In this document: positions 1-11,387 of the stretch, in pieces
Position numbering within the stretch: the stretch's first letter is position 1
Layout: every line of letters begins with the position of its first letter
DNA from: Trachythela sp. YZ-2020
Lineage: Eukaryota; Cnidaria; Anthozoa; Malacalcyonacea; Clavulariidae
DNA: 64,000 nucleotides
Direction: 5' to 3'
NCBI GenBank assembly: GCA_016169945.1
Contig: JADLSH010000256.1
Coordinates: 1,488,001 to 1,552,000 of the forward strand
Made by a program: the position numbers and the translations under genes
The notes under the pieces: model-generated
What the model was told of the DNA's origin: nothing
Seen by the model: the letters and a program-made list of their open reading frames with translations, nothing else
Database searches by the model: none

Positions 1-2420
1 AAAATGGATCAAACTGGAACAATGGTAACTGTAGAACAGCGATGTGCTTCATGTCATGGAAGTAAACAATTCAAATGGCAAAGTCAACCTTATCTACTTG
101 GACGATATCCGGCAGGGAATATTTTATTAAGCTTCTCCTTACTTATGGCTGGGGCATCCATCAGCAAGGTCCTCTTGGTACTTCGACACTTTGGCTTGGC
201 AGTATATAGCTCAAGAACGTACTACCGTCATCAGAGAGATATGATCATCCCATCCATCCTGATATACTGGGAATCATATCAGGCATCCTTAATCCAGTCT
301 TTGAGAAATGTCCAAAAAGCTGTATGGAGTGGGGATGGCCGCTTCGACTCAATGGGTCACTCAGCAAAATATGGTGTTTGCACCATGCTTTGTTGTACCA
401 CAATGAAGATAGTGCATTTTGACTTGTTACAAGTAAGTACTATTATTTTATTTATTTATTATTAGCATGACAAAATTACTGGATGCTGATTGGTTGAGAG
501 GAGTACAATTATTTCATTAATTGTACTGCAGTACAATTAATGATTTTCCCAAAACAAACAAAATGGTGAAAATGTTGTCATGCTAATAATAAACAAGTAA
601 TCATGCGATGTTGCTCGTACAATTAGGGATTGTACTCGCCATCGCATGATAACCTATACTTATTGCCAGGGCCTTTTTTAAGAAATCATCAGTGGGGGGG
701 CCATCATCGAAAGGGGACGTAACAAGTAGGTGGTGTATTACAGGTGTGGGAAGGCGAAGGGGGGTCTGGGGGTCCTCCCCCAGAAAATGTTTGTATTCTT
801 GAGTCTCTGTGGCTTGATTTCCTGCATTTTCAGAGACAATTTTTGATATATCCCATCTAAACGGAGCCAGGTTTTGTTGTGAGAATACAATAACTTTCCT
901 CTAAACTCAGTATTTTCCCTTTTTGGCTTATACTTTGGACAAAAGGGACCTTCACTGGGGGGGGGGCAAACATAGCTTACTGGGGGGCCAACATGGGGGC
1001 TGGGGGGCTTTTGCCCCTCCAGTTCATTAGTTAAAAAAGGCCCTGCTTATTGCTGGTGAAATATTTTAATATATGCTTTGCAGTTTTATATATTTCTGGT
1101 GAAAACTCATTTCTAAGCTTTTTTTAACAGTTCTCACTCTAGCACTCTACATACTACTCATGATTTTATTCATTATTAGGCAAACCAATCTGGGAGCAGC
1201 AATGCCATGGAGCTGGATGGTTGTAAGAACTGCTTTGACTTCCTGATAACAACTGCTGGTTTAACAATTCCTGTGTTTGTGTCTGATCGCCACCGAGGAA
1301 TTGGCAAATATATACGCAATTCTCATCCTGCAATCAAACATTTCTTTGACCAATGGCACGTTATCAAAGGCATTGTGAAAAATATGCTTAAGGCAAACAA
1401 GGAAAAGGGATGTGAAAGGATCAAAGAGTGGACAAAAGAAGTAAGGAACCACATTTACTGGTGCTCTACCACAACATTGGGAAACTTTCCAAGTATGATC
1501 TTAGCCAAGTGGAAATCATTGATGAGACACATTGCCAATAAACATGATGACCATACAGATCCACTCTTTCCCAGATGTGCCCATGGAGATTTAGAAAAGA
1601 GGAAGTGGATAAAAGTTGGTAAGAATTTGTTAGTATGTGTGCATACAGTAATGTTAATATGTCATTAATCCATTGAGTGGCATTAGACTCTTCCCTTAAC
1701 AAGTAAAATAAATATGCAAAACTCAACAATCTGACAGTGTAGACCAACTTACACATTTTTTGAAGGTACCAAAGAATATGGTAAACTAAATGGGATTCTC
1801 ATGAAAAAAAATGTGTTAACGGATATAAGCAAACTTTCCCCAGATGCCCAGACCAGCTCCATAGAAGGGTTCCACTCAACGCTCAATCAGTGGCACCCAA
1901 AGATGTTTTGCTCCTCATGGCTTGGGACATACAGCAGGTACTTACAATTGGGAAGAAAGCATGCAATGTTTTTAAATTCTGTTGCCCCAGAATATTCTAG
2001 CTGTAAAAGTAAATATACTGTAAGGTGAACATATCCATTTCCTAATTATTTTAGACACATTTTTGCCACTTTGCACTTTAACGAGAATGTGCATAGAAAA
2101 CCACAACAAACAAAAGATGGGAAAACATACATGCATGTTACTTATCCTAAATTTAAACTTGGTGACGAGGTTGTGCGTGAGGTTGCTGTTCCACCCACAT
2201 ATGGTGAGTTATATTTTGTGTATGAATTGGAGAATTCAAACTGGTATTTATTTACCATTATAGGGGCAAAAATCTTCCCTTGACAGTATGGTCACTTTTA
2301 TTGGCCCTATAATAATTCCTCTTATTTTATTATCCAAGGCTATGTTGGAAAGATAAAGACAATCCTTTTTTCAAAATCGGAGAAGAAACTTATCACTATT
2401 AAAAAGAAGTATGATGCAAA
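1..2420 (+). CDS. Multi-exon DDE (RNase H-fold) transposase-like protein, 5' end outside window
   Basis: Exons read from splice sites and frame: 1-432, 1180-1618, 1766-1937, 2055-2203 and a last piece from 2339. Donor and acceptor phases agree at every junction (0, 1, 2, 1). The protein starts inside a zinc-ribbon-like CASC region. It carries GDGRFDSMGHSAKYG (first acidic residue), VFVSDRHRGIG (second), a FDQWH motif of the C/DxxH type and SSIEGFHSTLNQ (third, E). This matches a multicopy transposase-like family of fish, lancelets and cnidarians; a Kolobok or MULE-like superfamily is my inference. No stop or frameshift appears in the four well-defined exons. The end is uncertain: the last exon reads GYVGKIKTILFSK and then drifts. 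Introns hold small transposons, so the copy is probably old. Confidence 0.7.
459..589. mobile_element. 131-bp palindromic MITE in intron 1
   Basis: Fifteen-base inverted ends TTATTAGCATGACAA and TTGTCATGCTAATAA bound a short AT-rich element in the first intron of the transposase-like gene. A second hairpin (TCATGCGATG/CATCGCATGA) follows at about 602-650. No coding capacity. Confidence 0.6.
667..1045. mobile_element. hAT-type MITE, copy 1
   Basis: Inverted ends CAGGGCCTTTTTTAA and TTAAAAAAGGCCCTG are flanked by a perfect 8-bp target duplication CTTATTGC at 659-666 and 1046-1053. An 8-bp duplication with CAGGG ends is the hAT signature. The element is G-run rich and non-coding. A second copy lies at 29409-29784. 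Confidence 0.88.
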
Positions 2421-2459
2421 AATCCCAATATATATATGTATAATTGACCCTTTAAAAAA

Positions 2460-3318
2460 ATATTTTTATTGGTCAGCAGATCCTCTTTCCAGTCCTGACA
2501 CATATCCTTGCAGTTGTGCAGTGATGTAGCGCTTCCTGATGTTTTTGTATAAACAAGCAGGAAGTGGCCTAGTGTTTTCAAATCCCATGTATCCCCAAAG
2601 CCATTTTGCCAGCCATCGATAAGCAACTGCACGTAAAAACCTACGAGAAATTAAAATATACATCAAAAATTGGAACCTTTAATAACTTTATACAAAGTAC
2701 AACAGACATGGCCTAATGTGACTTGACTTGAGCTATAATTTTAAAGATAGTTTCGTATTTTTATTCATTTTCCGAGCCCCCAGGTTGCTTTTTGTAACGT
2801 TTGTCATTCTTGTCTCTTAACAGTGACGCTACCTCTGTCAAGACAGCACGATGCGTTAGGTGACTAAAATCCTCATGTTCAACTATGCATCCAGCATCTA
2901 GCCCGATAAAAAGTAAACTTTCCAACTGCTTCAGCTACCTCTTGGCAACATCGGTACTCTCTTGCTCCAACGAGAAGTGAATTACCACAACTCTTGCATG
3001 TACACCTACAAATAATAACATTGACTGAAGTGTTACAACAGCGATCATATTTCACAGCAATTTTTAAAGCACTTACCACATATCTACTGTAATTTCGTTC
3101 TCGTAACGCTGCCTTAAAACAGACGCGGAGAGCCCATCTTCGTCTTGTTCGTCATCATCATCATCACTTTCACTGCTGTCATCGGCCAAAGGCTCGTTTT
3201 GATATGGCAAAAATTCCCCAGCAAGTATATGTTCGTCGCTGCTATTGTCGCTGGAATGATCACTTTCGTTGTAGCTCCTATTGCCGTCAGACGAGGAGCT
3301 CGATTCCTGATCAGACAT
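2460..3318 (-). pseudogene. P2X7 C-terminal-domain-like gene, frameshifted
   Basis: Starts at ATG 3318 with an acidic Ser/Asp-rich leader containing FLPYQNEP, a motif usual ahead of P2X7 C-terminal-like domains in cnidarian multicopy proteins. The first exon ends at a GTAAGT near 3076. The next exon (from about 3009) continues in frame as WCTCKSCGNSLL and EYRCCQEV, with the paired cysteines of the domain. At about 2925 the frame slips by one base: homology continues as LLFIGLDAGCIVEHEDF in another frame. A last exon near 2480-2655 reads YRWLAKWLWGYMGF and LPACLYKNIRK, matching the domain's C-terminal half. The domain is known from mammalian P2X7, where it binds zinc and nucleotide; no channel part is present here. 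The frameshift may be real decay or an assembly indel. Confidence 0.65.
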
Positions 3319-3394
3319 GTCAAAGCTGGAGCAATTTTGTTTAAAAACGTACTACAGGAACTTTGTTTAGCACTTGTTTATAGCAAGAGTTGAC

Positions 3395-3590
3395 TCTAAC
3401 GTGTGACGTCACGCTCGGTTCCAGTCTCCATTTGTACGCAAATGAAGCACTTTATCGCATCGCGATTAAAAAATAATTATTACCAGGATAATCAGCGCAT
3501 CAAAAAGTACCAGAAAAGTGAAGTCATAGGCACTTTCAACGTACGCGACTAATGGACAACATGCCGCAAAGCATCATGGGTAATGAGCGG
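3395..3590. promoter_or_regulatory. Region upstream of the P2X7-like gene with CRE-like palindrome
   Basis: About 75-95 bp upstream of the minus-strand ATG lies TGACGTCA, the canonical CRE/ATF palindrome. The segment 3545-3589 (GCCGCAAAGCATCATGGGTA and following) is also found near 33150, so part of this region is itself repeated. Promoter activity is inferred only. Confidence 0.3.
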
Positions 3591-4029
3591 CCTCGTACCC
3601 AGGCGCTTTTAAGGAAAAGAAAATTTACGCATTCAGCTAATTTATAGAGATCAGTGGCTAAGCTGAGCGAGCGCGCGGGGGTGCTTGGGGAGGTCGCGAC
3701 GAAGGAAGCGCCTGGCAGAAAATGTCCTAAAGATGGCGGCAGTGATTTTTAATATCAATGAATGCAAATGAGAAAAGATTGCAATTGTCGTCGCAAACGG
3801 AAAGATTTATATACAGTGTTGTATGTTCAGGAAATATTTTGTGTCCAAATGATGAATGTACTGCGAAAAGAGTTTTTTCTGGAAAACAAAAAGCATTTTA
3901 GGGCCCGTTGACAAATAAATTTCGTCTCGCGATCGCGGACTTGTTCCGCGATTGTTTTAACCCCCTCCCACCCCCTACCCCATCGTGGACCAGTCCAACG
4001 TCTTTTTAGCCAGAAAAGTCAGTTTTCGT

Positions 4030-5829
4030 TAGGCCTCTACAGATTGTGCTCGGCAACTTTTGAGCAACTTTTGAAGATTTAATTGAGCAACTTTTCTGGT
4101 TTCGAGCAACCTGGAGCAACTTTTGCTTTTTTGAGCAACATTAAGGTGGTACACCACAACAAATTATTATTTTCTTAAAAATGGCTATTTCAATAATTTT
4201 TTTGCCCAGAACTATTCCTCTGATCAAATGATGACCAATGACACAGTTTTCAAAATTATGATTGCCATGGTTACCAATATAATTACCCTCAGCAGTCAAA
4301 GAATGGTGTCTCGATAAAAACGATTACAAGACAACCAAACATGACAAATCTTCAAAAATGGTAAAAATAGAAACCAATATATGACGTGTATGCTGTGAAC
4401 TAGGATCTTTAAAAAATATTGAGTTTTAGTTATTTTTTTCTGAAGGAGTTGATGTCGCATATATTTTTATGTCTTTTCGGTCAGAAAAATAATGATTGTA
4501 CATCATAGATTTAGCCAATTTCAAAAATTTACAGCATAGATAAGGTATATACAAAGCTTCACTGAAAATTTGAATTCATTTGGTTCATTGCTTTAGGAGA
4601 TATCGTTTTTAGCGTACTGCTAATTAGGTCAAAATTGAAAACTGAATAAAAGCTTTTATTTACTTATATTATAAGCACAAATTGGACATGGAGCTCCCCT
4701 ATATTTTCAAATGCTCACAAAATATACTAAGACTAATTCGGGGTCGAAGTCACATAGCCAAACATATCCTAAACGGGAGAGGTAGGCATATATATCATGA
4801 AAATGCCATGCTAGATTTTTTCAAAAATGTTTAACACGTACTATTTCAACATCTAAGTTTGGTTCCCAGCTGTGACCTGTTTAACCCTTCGGTTCTTTGA
4901 AAGGTTATGGCAGATCGACTTTCGTCGGACTTTACAGGATGTCCTCAATCAGTCAAAGCCTTGAAGTGGAACCGTAATTATACAAAATATATAGCGTGAA
5001 CACAATTTACTTTCACGCCATTATAACGCCTCTCCCGCCTAAATATAACCTACTTGTACTTGGTGTAATTTGAAATAAAATCGTTTAAATTCACTATATA
5101 GCTAGGGGTGGGGGGGGGGGTGGGGTAGGTGGATGTCGTTGCTATGGTGGTTACTACGGGACAAAATTTCAAACAAGCTGCTATTTTCCCCTATTTACCC
5201 ATTTTCCGCCAAACAAATAGAAAAATTAACACCAGAAAACGAAAAATGGATCATTAACAATGCATCATATGGCTAATTTCTAAAATAGGATTTTCCTTTA
5301 AAATTTTGTAGTGTACCCCCTTAAGCAACTTTTACGCTTCTACACATTCCACACTGCTACTTCCTCACAAATTATTAAATAAAATCTTTGATTGCAGTAA
5401 TGACTTATTTTATAGATCTCTAGATAAACAAAATAATCGAAAAGAGCATGCAGGCTTTGTTTATGCGCCTGTGAGCGATGCGTGAGGTTTTCAGCGGTTA
5501 TTCATAAATGATCTCGCGACTCGCGTGACTAAGCAAGTATTATTTTTCTTAAACCGCCATGTTGTTTGGTTTCTTTGTTCAACAATGTTTGTGTAAATGA
5601 CTCATGCTATGCACGGTGAAACTGAAGAAAGCCGACGGGGTAGTTGGTCAAGCTCTGACAGTGAGCTCCGTTTTTAGTATGTTTTTTGTATGAATATCCA
5701 TGAAATATAGTAGCAACTTTTTCAAATTTATGAGCAACTTTCCCAATTTTCTGGCAACTTTTGAGCAACTTTTTAGCAGTTTTTGGAGCAACTTTTTTGA
5801 AATTTACTAGCACAATCTGTAGAGGCCTA
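4030..5829. mobile_element. hAT-type element nested in the Harbinger-type element
   Basis: Perfect 20-bp end TAGGCCTCTACAGATTGTGC and its complement, with an 8-bp duplication GTTTTCGT at 4022-4029 and 5830-5837. Both subterminal zones are packed with GAGCAACTTTT repeats (about 4050-4140 and 5700-5805), as expected for transposase-binding repeats. Non-coding; the interior is replaced by another element. Confidence 0.88.
4145..5320. mobile_element. TTAA-flanked element, innermost of the nest
   Basis: TTAA at 4141-4144 and 5321-5324 flank ends GGTGGTACACCAC and the complement of GGGGGTACACTAC. TTAA targets are used by piggyBac and Kolobok elements; which one cannot be told without a transposase. 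AT-rich interior, no usable ORF. Confidence 0.7.
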
Positions 5830-7244
5830 GTTTTCGTCCTGTTTATTTTGTAATCGTGGATTCAAGGCTAACCCCCTCCCCCCCATTGCGGAACGAGTCC
5901 GCGATCGGTTGACGAAATCTATTTGTCAACGGCCCCTTAGTGTACTTTCGTATATATTTTAGTATTTTTACGTATTAAATAAATAAAACAAACCAATGCA
6001 ATACTGATAATTCGCAATTTAACTTGATAAGTTAAAATTGTACTTTCCTGCCACTGTCCAGGCTAATGTAATCTCAACTCCCATCTGAATATCATTAATT
6101 TGGTTTTCTAAAAACAGAATTTCTGTTTTATCCCGATCTCCACTAGGCGAATTTGTTCGCGCGACGCGAAGCGAAAATTCATTTCGGCAACCTGATTGGT
6201 TCGCTAGGGTGATGCTAGAGATAGGGTTACCTTTGCAGAAGGACATTGTTTTTCTCTACATAAGCCATGTAAAGACATCCTACCTTGATATTCACTACGA
6301 ATGTGACTGTATGTCAAAACAACAAAGATGTCATATGATTAATATACATACATATCAACCCGCAACTATTTTAAACAATATCCATGCCACTTTGGCAAGT
6401 TGGTAGCAATATAGCCTGCTGGTAGGTTATGTGACCCTACCTCATGAATATACTGGTTATTTTCGGATGCTCTTGGTAACCCTGCTACTTCAGTCAATAT
6501 CCATGTATCCATTTAAACATGTATTTAAACAATATATATTTATATATTTACTGATGTTAAAAATGTTTTCCTGGTTGAGGGGATCTGAGTTTCTTTCACA
6601 GGAGTGCTGGGAGCATCTGGTTCTACAAATTTAAATTTTAGACAGGGGACAAATACATTGCATTGCCATTGATGCTAATTAATCAAAAGTTCAAAACTGA
6701 CATAGTGGCATCTTTATAGTCAGAAATATATTAATATGAACTACAAACATTCAAATATGAACATTTAATTGTCCGAAAGATACGTCTAATTCAGCACCGT
6801 AGAACTTGAGGTAATGAGGTCTATTGAGGATGCTAACATGTTGTATTACAATGTTCATCTTAAAGTAAGCCAAATTAGGAATTGCAAAGTCAAAACAAAG
6901 GACAACAATAAAACCAAGAACACATTGTTTGTATATAGTATACAGTATACTTATACTCACGCCGGTGTGTACCGAAATTTAAAAAATTTTACAATTCTTG
7001 TAAATCAAGTAAAAGTTACCAGAAGCAAAAAATAGGTCAAACATGAACGAATTCAGAAGTTATATACGATTGTCAAGGCGCTACTTTGCTTCATCAAGGC
7101 CTCCCCAAGATGCCCCGCGTTTCGCGACCTCCCCAAGCACCCCCGCGCGCTCGCTCAGCTTAACCACTGATCTCTATAAATTAGCTGAATGCGTAAATTT
7201 TATTTTCCTTAAAAGCGTCTGGGTACGAGGCTGGCTAATGAGCG

Positions 7245-7715
7245 TATGTTTCCACGTGCGGCCTCATTTATGCGTTGACTGCCGTGAAGTCAACATCTCT
7301 GGCCATAGCAAATTCTGCGAAAATGGACGCTATTGATCCAGAGACTCAATGCCATCATTATGGATGTGTTTAGTGTTTGTGTATCGATGTATAACAAGGC
7401 TCTTTGAGTCCGTTTAATTTGGATTTATAGAAATCTCAAAGGCTGCGTGTGAATGTGTGATCAACTGGTCTTGTGGTCAATATAAATGTTGTGTTGAAAA
7501 TTCTATATGTATTTGTGGACACTTTGTTCAGTGTTGCACGTATTGCATTTCATATACTTAAGTAAATGATTTCATAAGCTGACCCATTGGCACTGCCTGG
7601 ATCGTCTGTATTTGTAATGTGCATAGTCATAGTGCACCAACTAGTGAGGAGTGTAGTACAGAAATTTGAATAAATATTACCATTAAATTGATTGAATATA
7701 TTAAGATTAAATTGA
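7245..7715. other. Split repeat flank and AT-rich spacer
   Basis: The segment to about 7340 is the right-hand half of a repeat interrupted at 3589/7245; its uninterrupted relative is at 33150-33265. It has a short open frame from ATG 7323 (MDAIDPETQCHHYGCV, then stop). The rest is AT-rich, without a recognisable gene. Confidence 0.4.
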
Positions 7716-8385
7716 ATAATAATTCAGATCACAATGTAAACATATTCTATCGCAGTAAGAAATATTATTATATCGACCAGTTTCAACTGGTAACCTATGT
7801 GCTGAAATTCTCAACTTTGTAACTGCTTGTCGGTGTTTAACGTTGTGGATTTCCGAAAGGTATTTTTCAAAATCAAAGTTCACTTTAATTTTGTTAAATA
7901 CTCTTAATTTCCCATTTTCTTTATTTTGTTGAATATGATTTTTATAATATGTAGATAATTCTTCATGCAATGTATTTTTTAAATAATGGCAAAAATCGTG
8001 AGTATCGTGAGGGATTGTACTAAGATTTACTGATTCTTTGACATTGGTATTACACATTCTCAGCAAGTAATTTACAAAAACTACTGTTTGAAAGTTGTGT
8101 TGCATACACACTCGGGCTGCTTCACCAGTCAAAGTGCTGTCAAAAGAAGATATGTTTAACCAATACTTAATAATTTGAATGGAGATAAACACAATTAATG
8201 GTAACCTACTCTTCCTAATTCAGCATAAACAGCTACGTTTGTAGATTTTGAATGTACGCCAAGAATTCTTTCTATTTCATTTGTTAATTTGAAAAGTTTG
8301 CTTTTAAACATTTCAAAGGAGGTTATCTTGCCTAACAAATACGGTCCCCAAACTTCACTACAGTATAATAGAATTGGAATTACTG
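7715..8385 (-). pseudogene. LINE reverse-transcriptase C-terminal fragment
   Basis: Reading leftward from about 8385: ILLYCSEVWGPYL, then FKLTNEIERILGVHSKSTN, AELGR and finally KLRISAHRLPVETGRYNN and DRICLHCDL. This is the usual tail of invertebrate LINE polyproteins downstream of the RT domain, ending in the cysteine-containing motif. A break lies near 8200 where the frame changes. The polymerase core is absent. (ATTGAAT)-rich simple repeats flank it at about 7665-7725 and 8390-8470, perhaps remnants of the 3' tail. Confidence 0.7.
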
Positions 8386-8689
8386 TGAATATTTAATTGA
8401 ATGAATATGAAAATATTAAATTGAATGAATATATTAAAATTAAATTGAATTAATATTGTAAATAAATTGAACAAATGTATTGACATTGAATATTGCAACA
8501 ATCGGCTTGCCATAACTGTCATTACAGATTTTTGCACTGCTGTTTGGGATTAACTGCACTGAAGTCAACCAAACACAGTCGAAGAATATATTTATGTATA
8601 TTATTAGCATTGAAATAACACACCTTGTTTTAAAAAAATATTCTCATCTTTTAGTGCTGTCTTTGATGTGCTTTAATCCACCGGCTAAA

Positions 8690-8742
8690 CGTTTTAATAG
8701 AGGCGGTCAAGTCCGTTCTGCGCATAATTTCTGCGCATACTC
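8690..8742 (+). promoter_or_regulatory. Likely LINE 5' leader, shared with 32045-32105
   Basis: A roughly 40-bp segment (AGAGGCGGTCAAGTCCGTTC and following) directly precedes the LINE frame. It recurs on the opposite strand at 32045-32105. Its position at the 5' end of a LINE suggests an internal promoter or leader; that role is inferred. Confidence 0.45.
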
Positions 8743-10167
8743 GTGAGGGCCCTCAGAGGTAAGCAAAGCCTCAGAGGTAACTATTTACAATTTATCCGAA
8801 CAAAAATTAGCAAAATGAATTTAAAAACGCGTGAAAAGTCGTTATGTGTTGCAGCTGGTTGGTTCTTTCTTCTGATTTTAACTTTCTGGTTATCAACAAG
8901 ATCAAAACCTGAAATCAGTCATCTCAACATAAAAACTGTTCCTCAAAATATTTTGATTTCTTCGCAACTAACAACCCGATCTGATAGATTATGTTTTTTG
9001 TGGACTTTTACGCGTGATAACATGTTGAGGAAATCAACCTTAGGAATCAACCTTCGTTATGGCCTTCAATTTCAGATCAAGCAAAAACCATTTCACGTCA
9101 TCCTTTATATCCTACTTGCTGGTGATATTGCTACCAACCCAGGTCCTATGTCTAAAGTTCAACGTTTCCTATCATTCAATGCACAAAGTCTCCGAAGTAT
9201 GAACAAGCGAGAAGATGGAACATTTGTTAGCAATCTAAAATCGTTTCAAGACCTTGTTTATGCGGAAAATTTGATGTCATATCGGTCACAGAAACATGCC
9301 TCAATGACAATGTCAGTGACGATGAAATATTACACTAAGTGTTATCGTGCCATAAGAACAGCAGAAGACGTTAAACATTTGCAGTGCGATTTTGATAAAA
9401 TCAACCAGAGGTGTCGGATGTGGCGTATGACCCTAAACCAGTCCAAATGTGGTGTTCTCACGGTGACAAGAAATGCGAATTCCGTGCAGTCATTCTATCA
9501 CTTGACCAAAGATGATCATACCAACACTTCGCTTATCAGAAAGGCTGTGCAAAACGATCTCGGCGTTTTGATCACTGCGGATCTCAAATGGAGCCAGCAA
9601 GTTGCTGCTGTATGTGCGAAAGCCAACAGAACGCTGGGGTTTGTAAGAAGATCTTCCATCGACGTGCACGATCCCTGTTTACGCGCTTCACTTTATAAAA
9701 CGTTAGTTCGAAGTCACTTCGCGTACAGCTCACAAGTCTGGTCACCACAGTCTGTCTCACTTATCCTTGATATCGAGAAAGTTCAACGGCGTGCAACCAG
9801 ATTTATATTGTCCCTACCGTTTCGATCTGAAACCTGTTATAAAGACCGGCTGCTAATAACAGGGTTACTTCCTTTGTGTTACTGGCATGAGTACCTGGAT
9901 TTGGTGTATTTTTTCAAAGCCATGAAGTCAGATGATCCCAATATTAGGGTAAAGTCAAGTAATCGTGTCACCAGGCGTAGTTCAAATAGCAATATAACAA
10001 TAAACGTTCCAAGAGTAAACACTTTAACTTTTCAAAATAGTTTTTTCAATAGAACTCCCAGAACCTATAATTGCTTACCACCACATATCCGCGAAGCTGA
10101 CGTTACCATTGGCCAATTTAAATCGTACTTGTTGAAATATTATCACGCAATGACTGAACTTATATGA
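8743..10167 (+). pseudogene. CR1/L2-type LINE with 2A-like peptide and internally deleted EN-RT core
   Basis: A 474-codon open frame. Residues 33-50 form a hydrophobic segment and residues 127-135 are GDIATNPGP (bases 9121-9147), a 2A-like ribosome-skipping motif of the kind found at the N-terminus of animal LINEs. The usual Glu before xNPGP is Ala here. Next comes an endonuclease start (SFNAQSLRS). In a shifted frame near 9270-9330 the reading is DVISVTETCLNDN, also endonuclease. The sequence then jumps to just after the expected catalytic Asp pair (TKCYRAIRTAEDVKHL) and runs through the RT thumb and C-terminal tail (VRSHFAYSSQVWSPQ, YKDRLL, CYWHEYLDL). The catalytic RT palm is missing, so it cannot replicate itself. 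Confidence 0.8.
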
Positions 10168-10639
10168 GTTATATATGATACTAGGGTACCTGCAAGGTAG
10201 GGAATGCTGCGGGGACTGTTATTGTTCTTTAGCTTCTTGAAACAAACATGCAAACAAATATGCAACACAAATTATATTCAGTAGACGGTAATTATTGGCA
10301 TTGACCCAGTGGCTTGCGCTCTGTCAGTAGATGCATACCCTAGCATAGTTTGCAGGATGAGACAAGCTAAATATATCACGAAACATGAAAGACATCAAAT
10401 TTTGTAACATCTATTTCAAAATATCAATATTTTCCATGTATTGTTCTTCCACATGGAATTCCCACATGAAACCCATGTTTACTGCAATGAGTAATTTGAC
10501 TGCCACGCAAAGAAATTTGCATATTTTTGTAGTGTATAAAAGCGTTAAAAATATATATAACATGTGCGCAAAATAATTTTGCATTTGGAAAGCTATAAAA
10601 CGAAAGCGTTGTTCCTTCATTCTGTTCTTACTTTGCTGG
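10168..10639. other. LINE 3' flank, no gene seen
   Basis: AT-rich sequence with TATATA stretches. No coding signal, tail repeat or clear target duplication was found. Confidence 0.4.
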
Positions 10640-11040
10640 ATATGCGAGTCATCTACATTTTCAAAGATCTAGGCTATATTAAAAGGTCGAATGTGCGGGC
10701 AGGCTAACGACTGATAACAACGATCTGAAAAATCAACCTTCTGCGCATAGCCATCCACCTGATCCTGCCAGAGTAGCTGTTGTAAAGACGGTATCAGCCA
10801 TCAGGGAACGCGCGCTTGAATCAGAAGAAACGACAAGCACGATCGTTCAAAACTGTGTACAGAACTTTCCATTGACTGCTGCTGGGCTTTTGCCCAAAAA
10901 ATATTCGCTGTCGAGAATGATTCGACGGAAACGGCAAGCTCCGGACGGAGAGGACATCCCTGACGAACTGCAAAGAACAACGCGTGATGAGGAGTTCCTA
11001 GCTCTTCACGATGATGATAATGACCTATATATCTTCACTA
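10640..11040 (+). pseudogene. FLYWCH-MULE transposase, N-terminal half (copy 1)
   Basis: Decayed FLYWCH end, then LTTDNNDLKNQPSAHSHPPD, ARVAVVKTVSAIRERALESE, MIRRKRQAPDGEDIPDEL and NDLYIFTT. This aligns residue by residue with the MULE protein at 56540-56910. It stops at the boundary of the CMC transposon at 11041 and resumes at 22638. Indels lie near 10690. No left-hand MULE terminal repeat is seen, so the 5' end is lost. Confidence 0.85.
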
Positions 11041-11190
11041 CACTCTAAAAAATGTCTGGTGAAAATTCCCTGGTGAAATATTTTTAACACTATTCTGGTT
11101 ATTTGTACCACAATTCCTGGTTAATAACGAATAATAGTTTACCCCATAATCGCTATAACACAGTGGTCTGGTGAATTTCACTAATGAGTT
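11041..11190. repeat. Left subterminal repeats of the CMC element
   Basis: Short copies of CTGGTGAA, CTGGTTATTTGTACCAC and CCTGGTTA crowd the first 150 bp. They are complements of the motifs iterated at the right end (GTGGTACAAAATAACCAG). Subterminal iterations of this kind are transposase-binding sites in CACTA elements. Confidence 0.75.
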
Positions 11191-11387
11191 ATCATGTATG
11201 ATATCATTTCGTTTCTGATTGGCTATTTGCTAAATACGTCAATAATTCGTTTTGGCGCAATTTGCTGATCAAGCAAAAATTTGCTGAGCAATTTGCTGAT
11301 GGTAGCCTGATTTTGGAGCTCTTTGTACGATATATATACTGCTATAATTTAGTGTCGCATTGAACACTGACACGCGTGTTACGGGTA

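Larger units (their letters stand above)
3901..5936. mobile_element. PIF/Harbinger-type element nested in the long-TIR element
   Basis: Ends GGGCCCGTTGACAAATA and the complement of GGGGCCGTTGACAAATA extend as about 26 bp of inverted repeat. They are flanked by TTA at 3898-3900 and 5937-5939. The empty site is visible in the second copy of the host element near 38880 (complement reads CATTTTAGTGTACT). TTA duplication and GGGCC ends are Harbinger hallmarks. No transposase ORF remains. Confidence 0.85.
3590..7235. mobile_element. Long-TIR element with 9-bp duplication, copy 1 (host of nested insertions)
   Basis: Ends GCCTCGTACCCAGGCGC and its complement are part of inverted repeats of about 140 bp. 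They are flanked by TAATGAGCG at 3581-3589 and 7236-7244. A 9-bp duplication and long inverted repeats suggest a MULE-like element. Without its insertion it would be about 1.6 kb. Segments 3740-3900, 5940-6140 and 6210-6495 recur in reverse order and orientation in the copy at 36831-39122. No transposase is readable. Confidence 0.75.

Noticed and set aside
3901..5936. Reading the Harbinger-type duplication as 4-bp TTAG
   Set aside because: The G is ambiguous because the element begins with G; comparing with the empty site in the second host copy, TTA with equal-length ends is the simpler reading.
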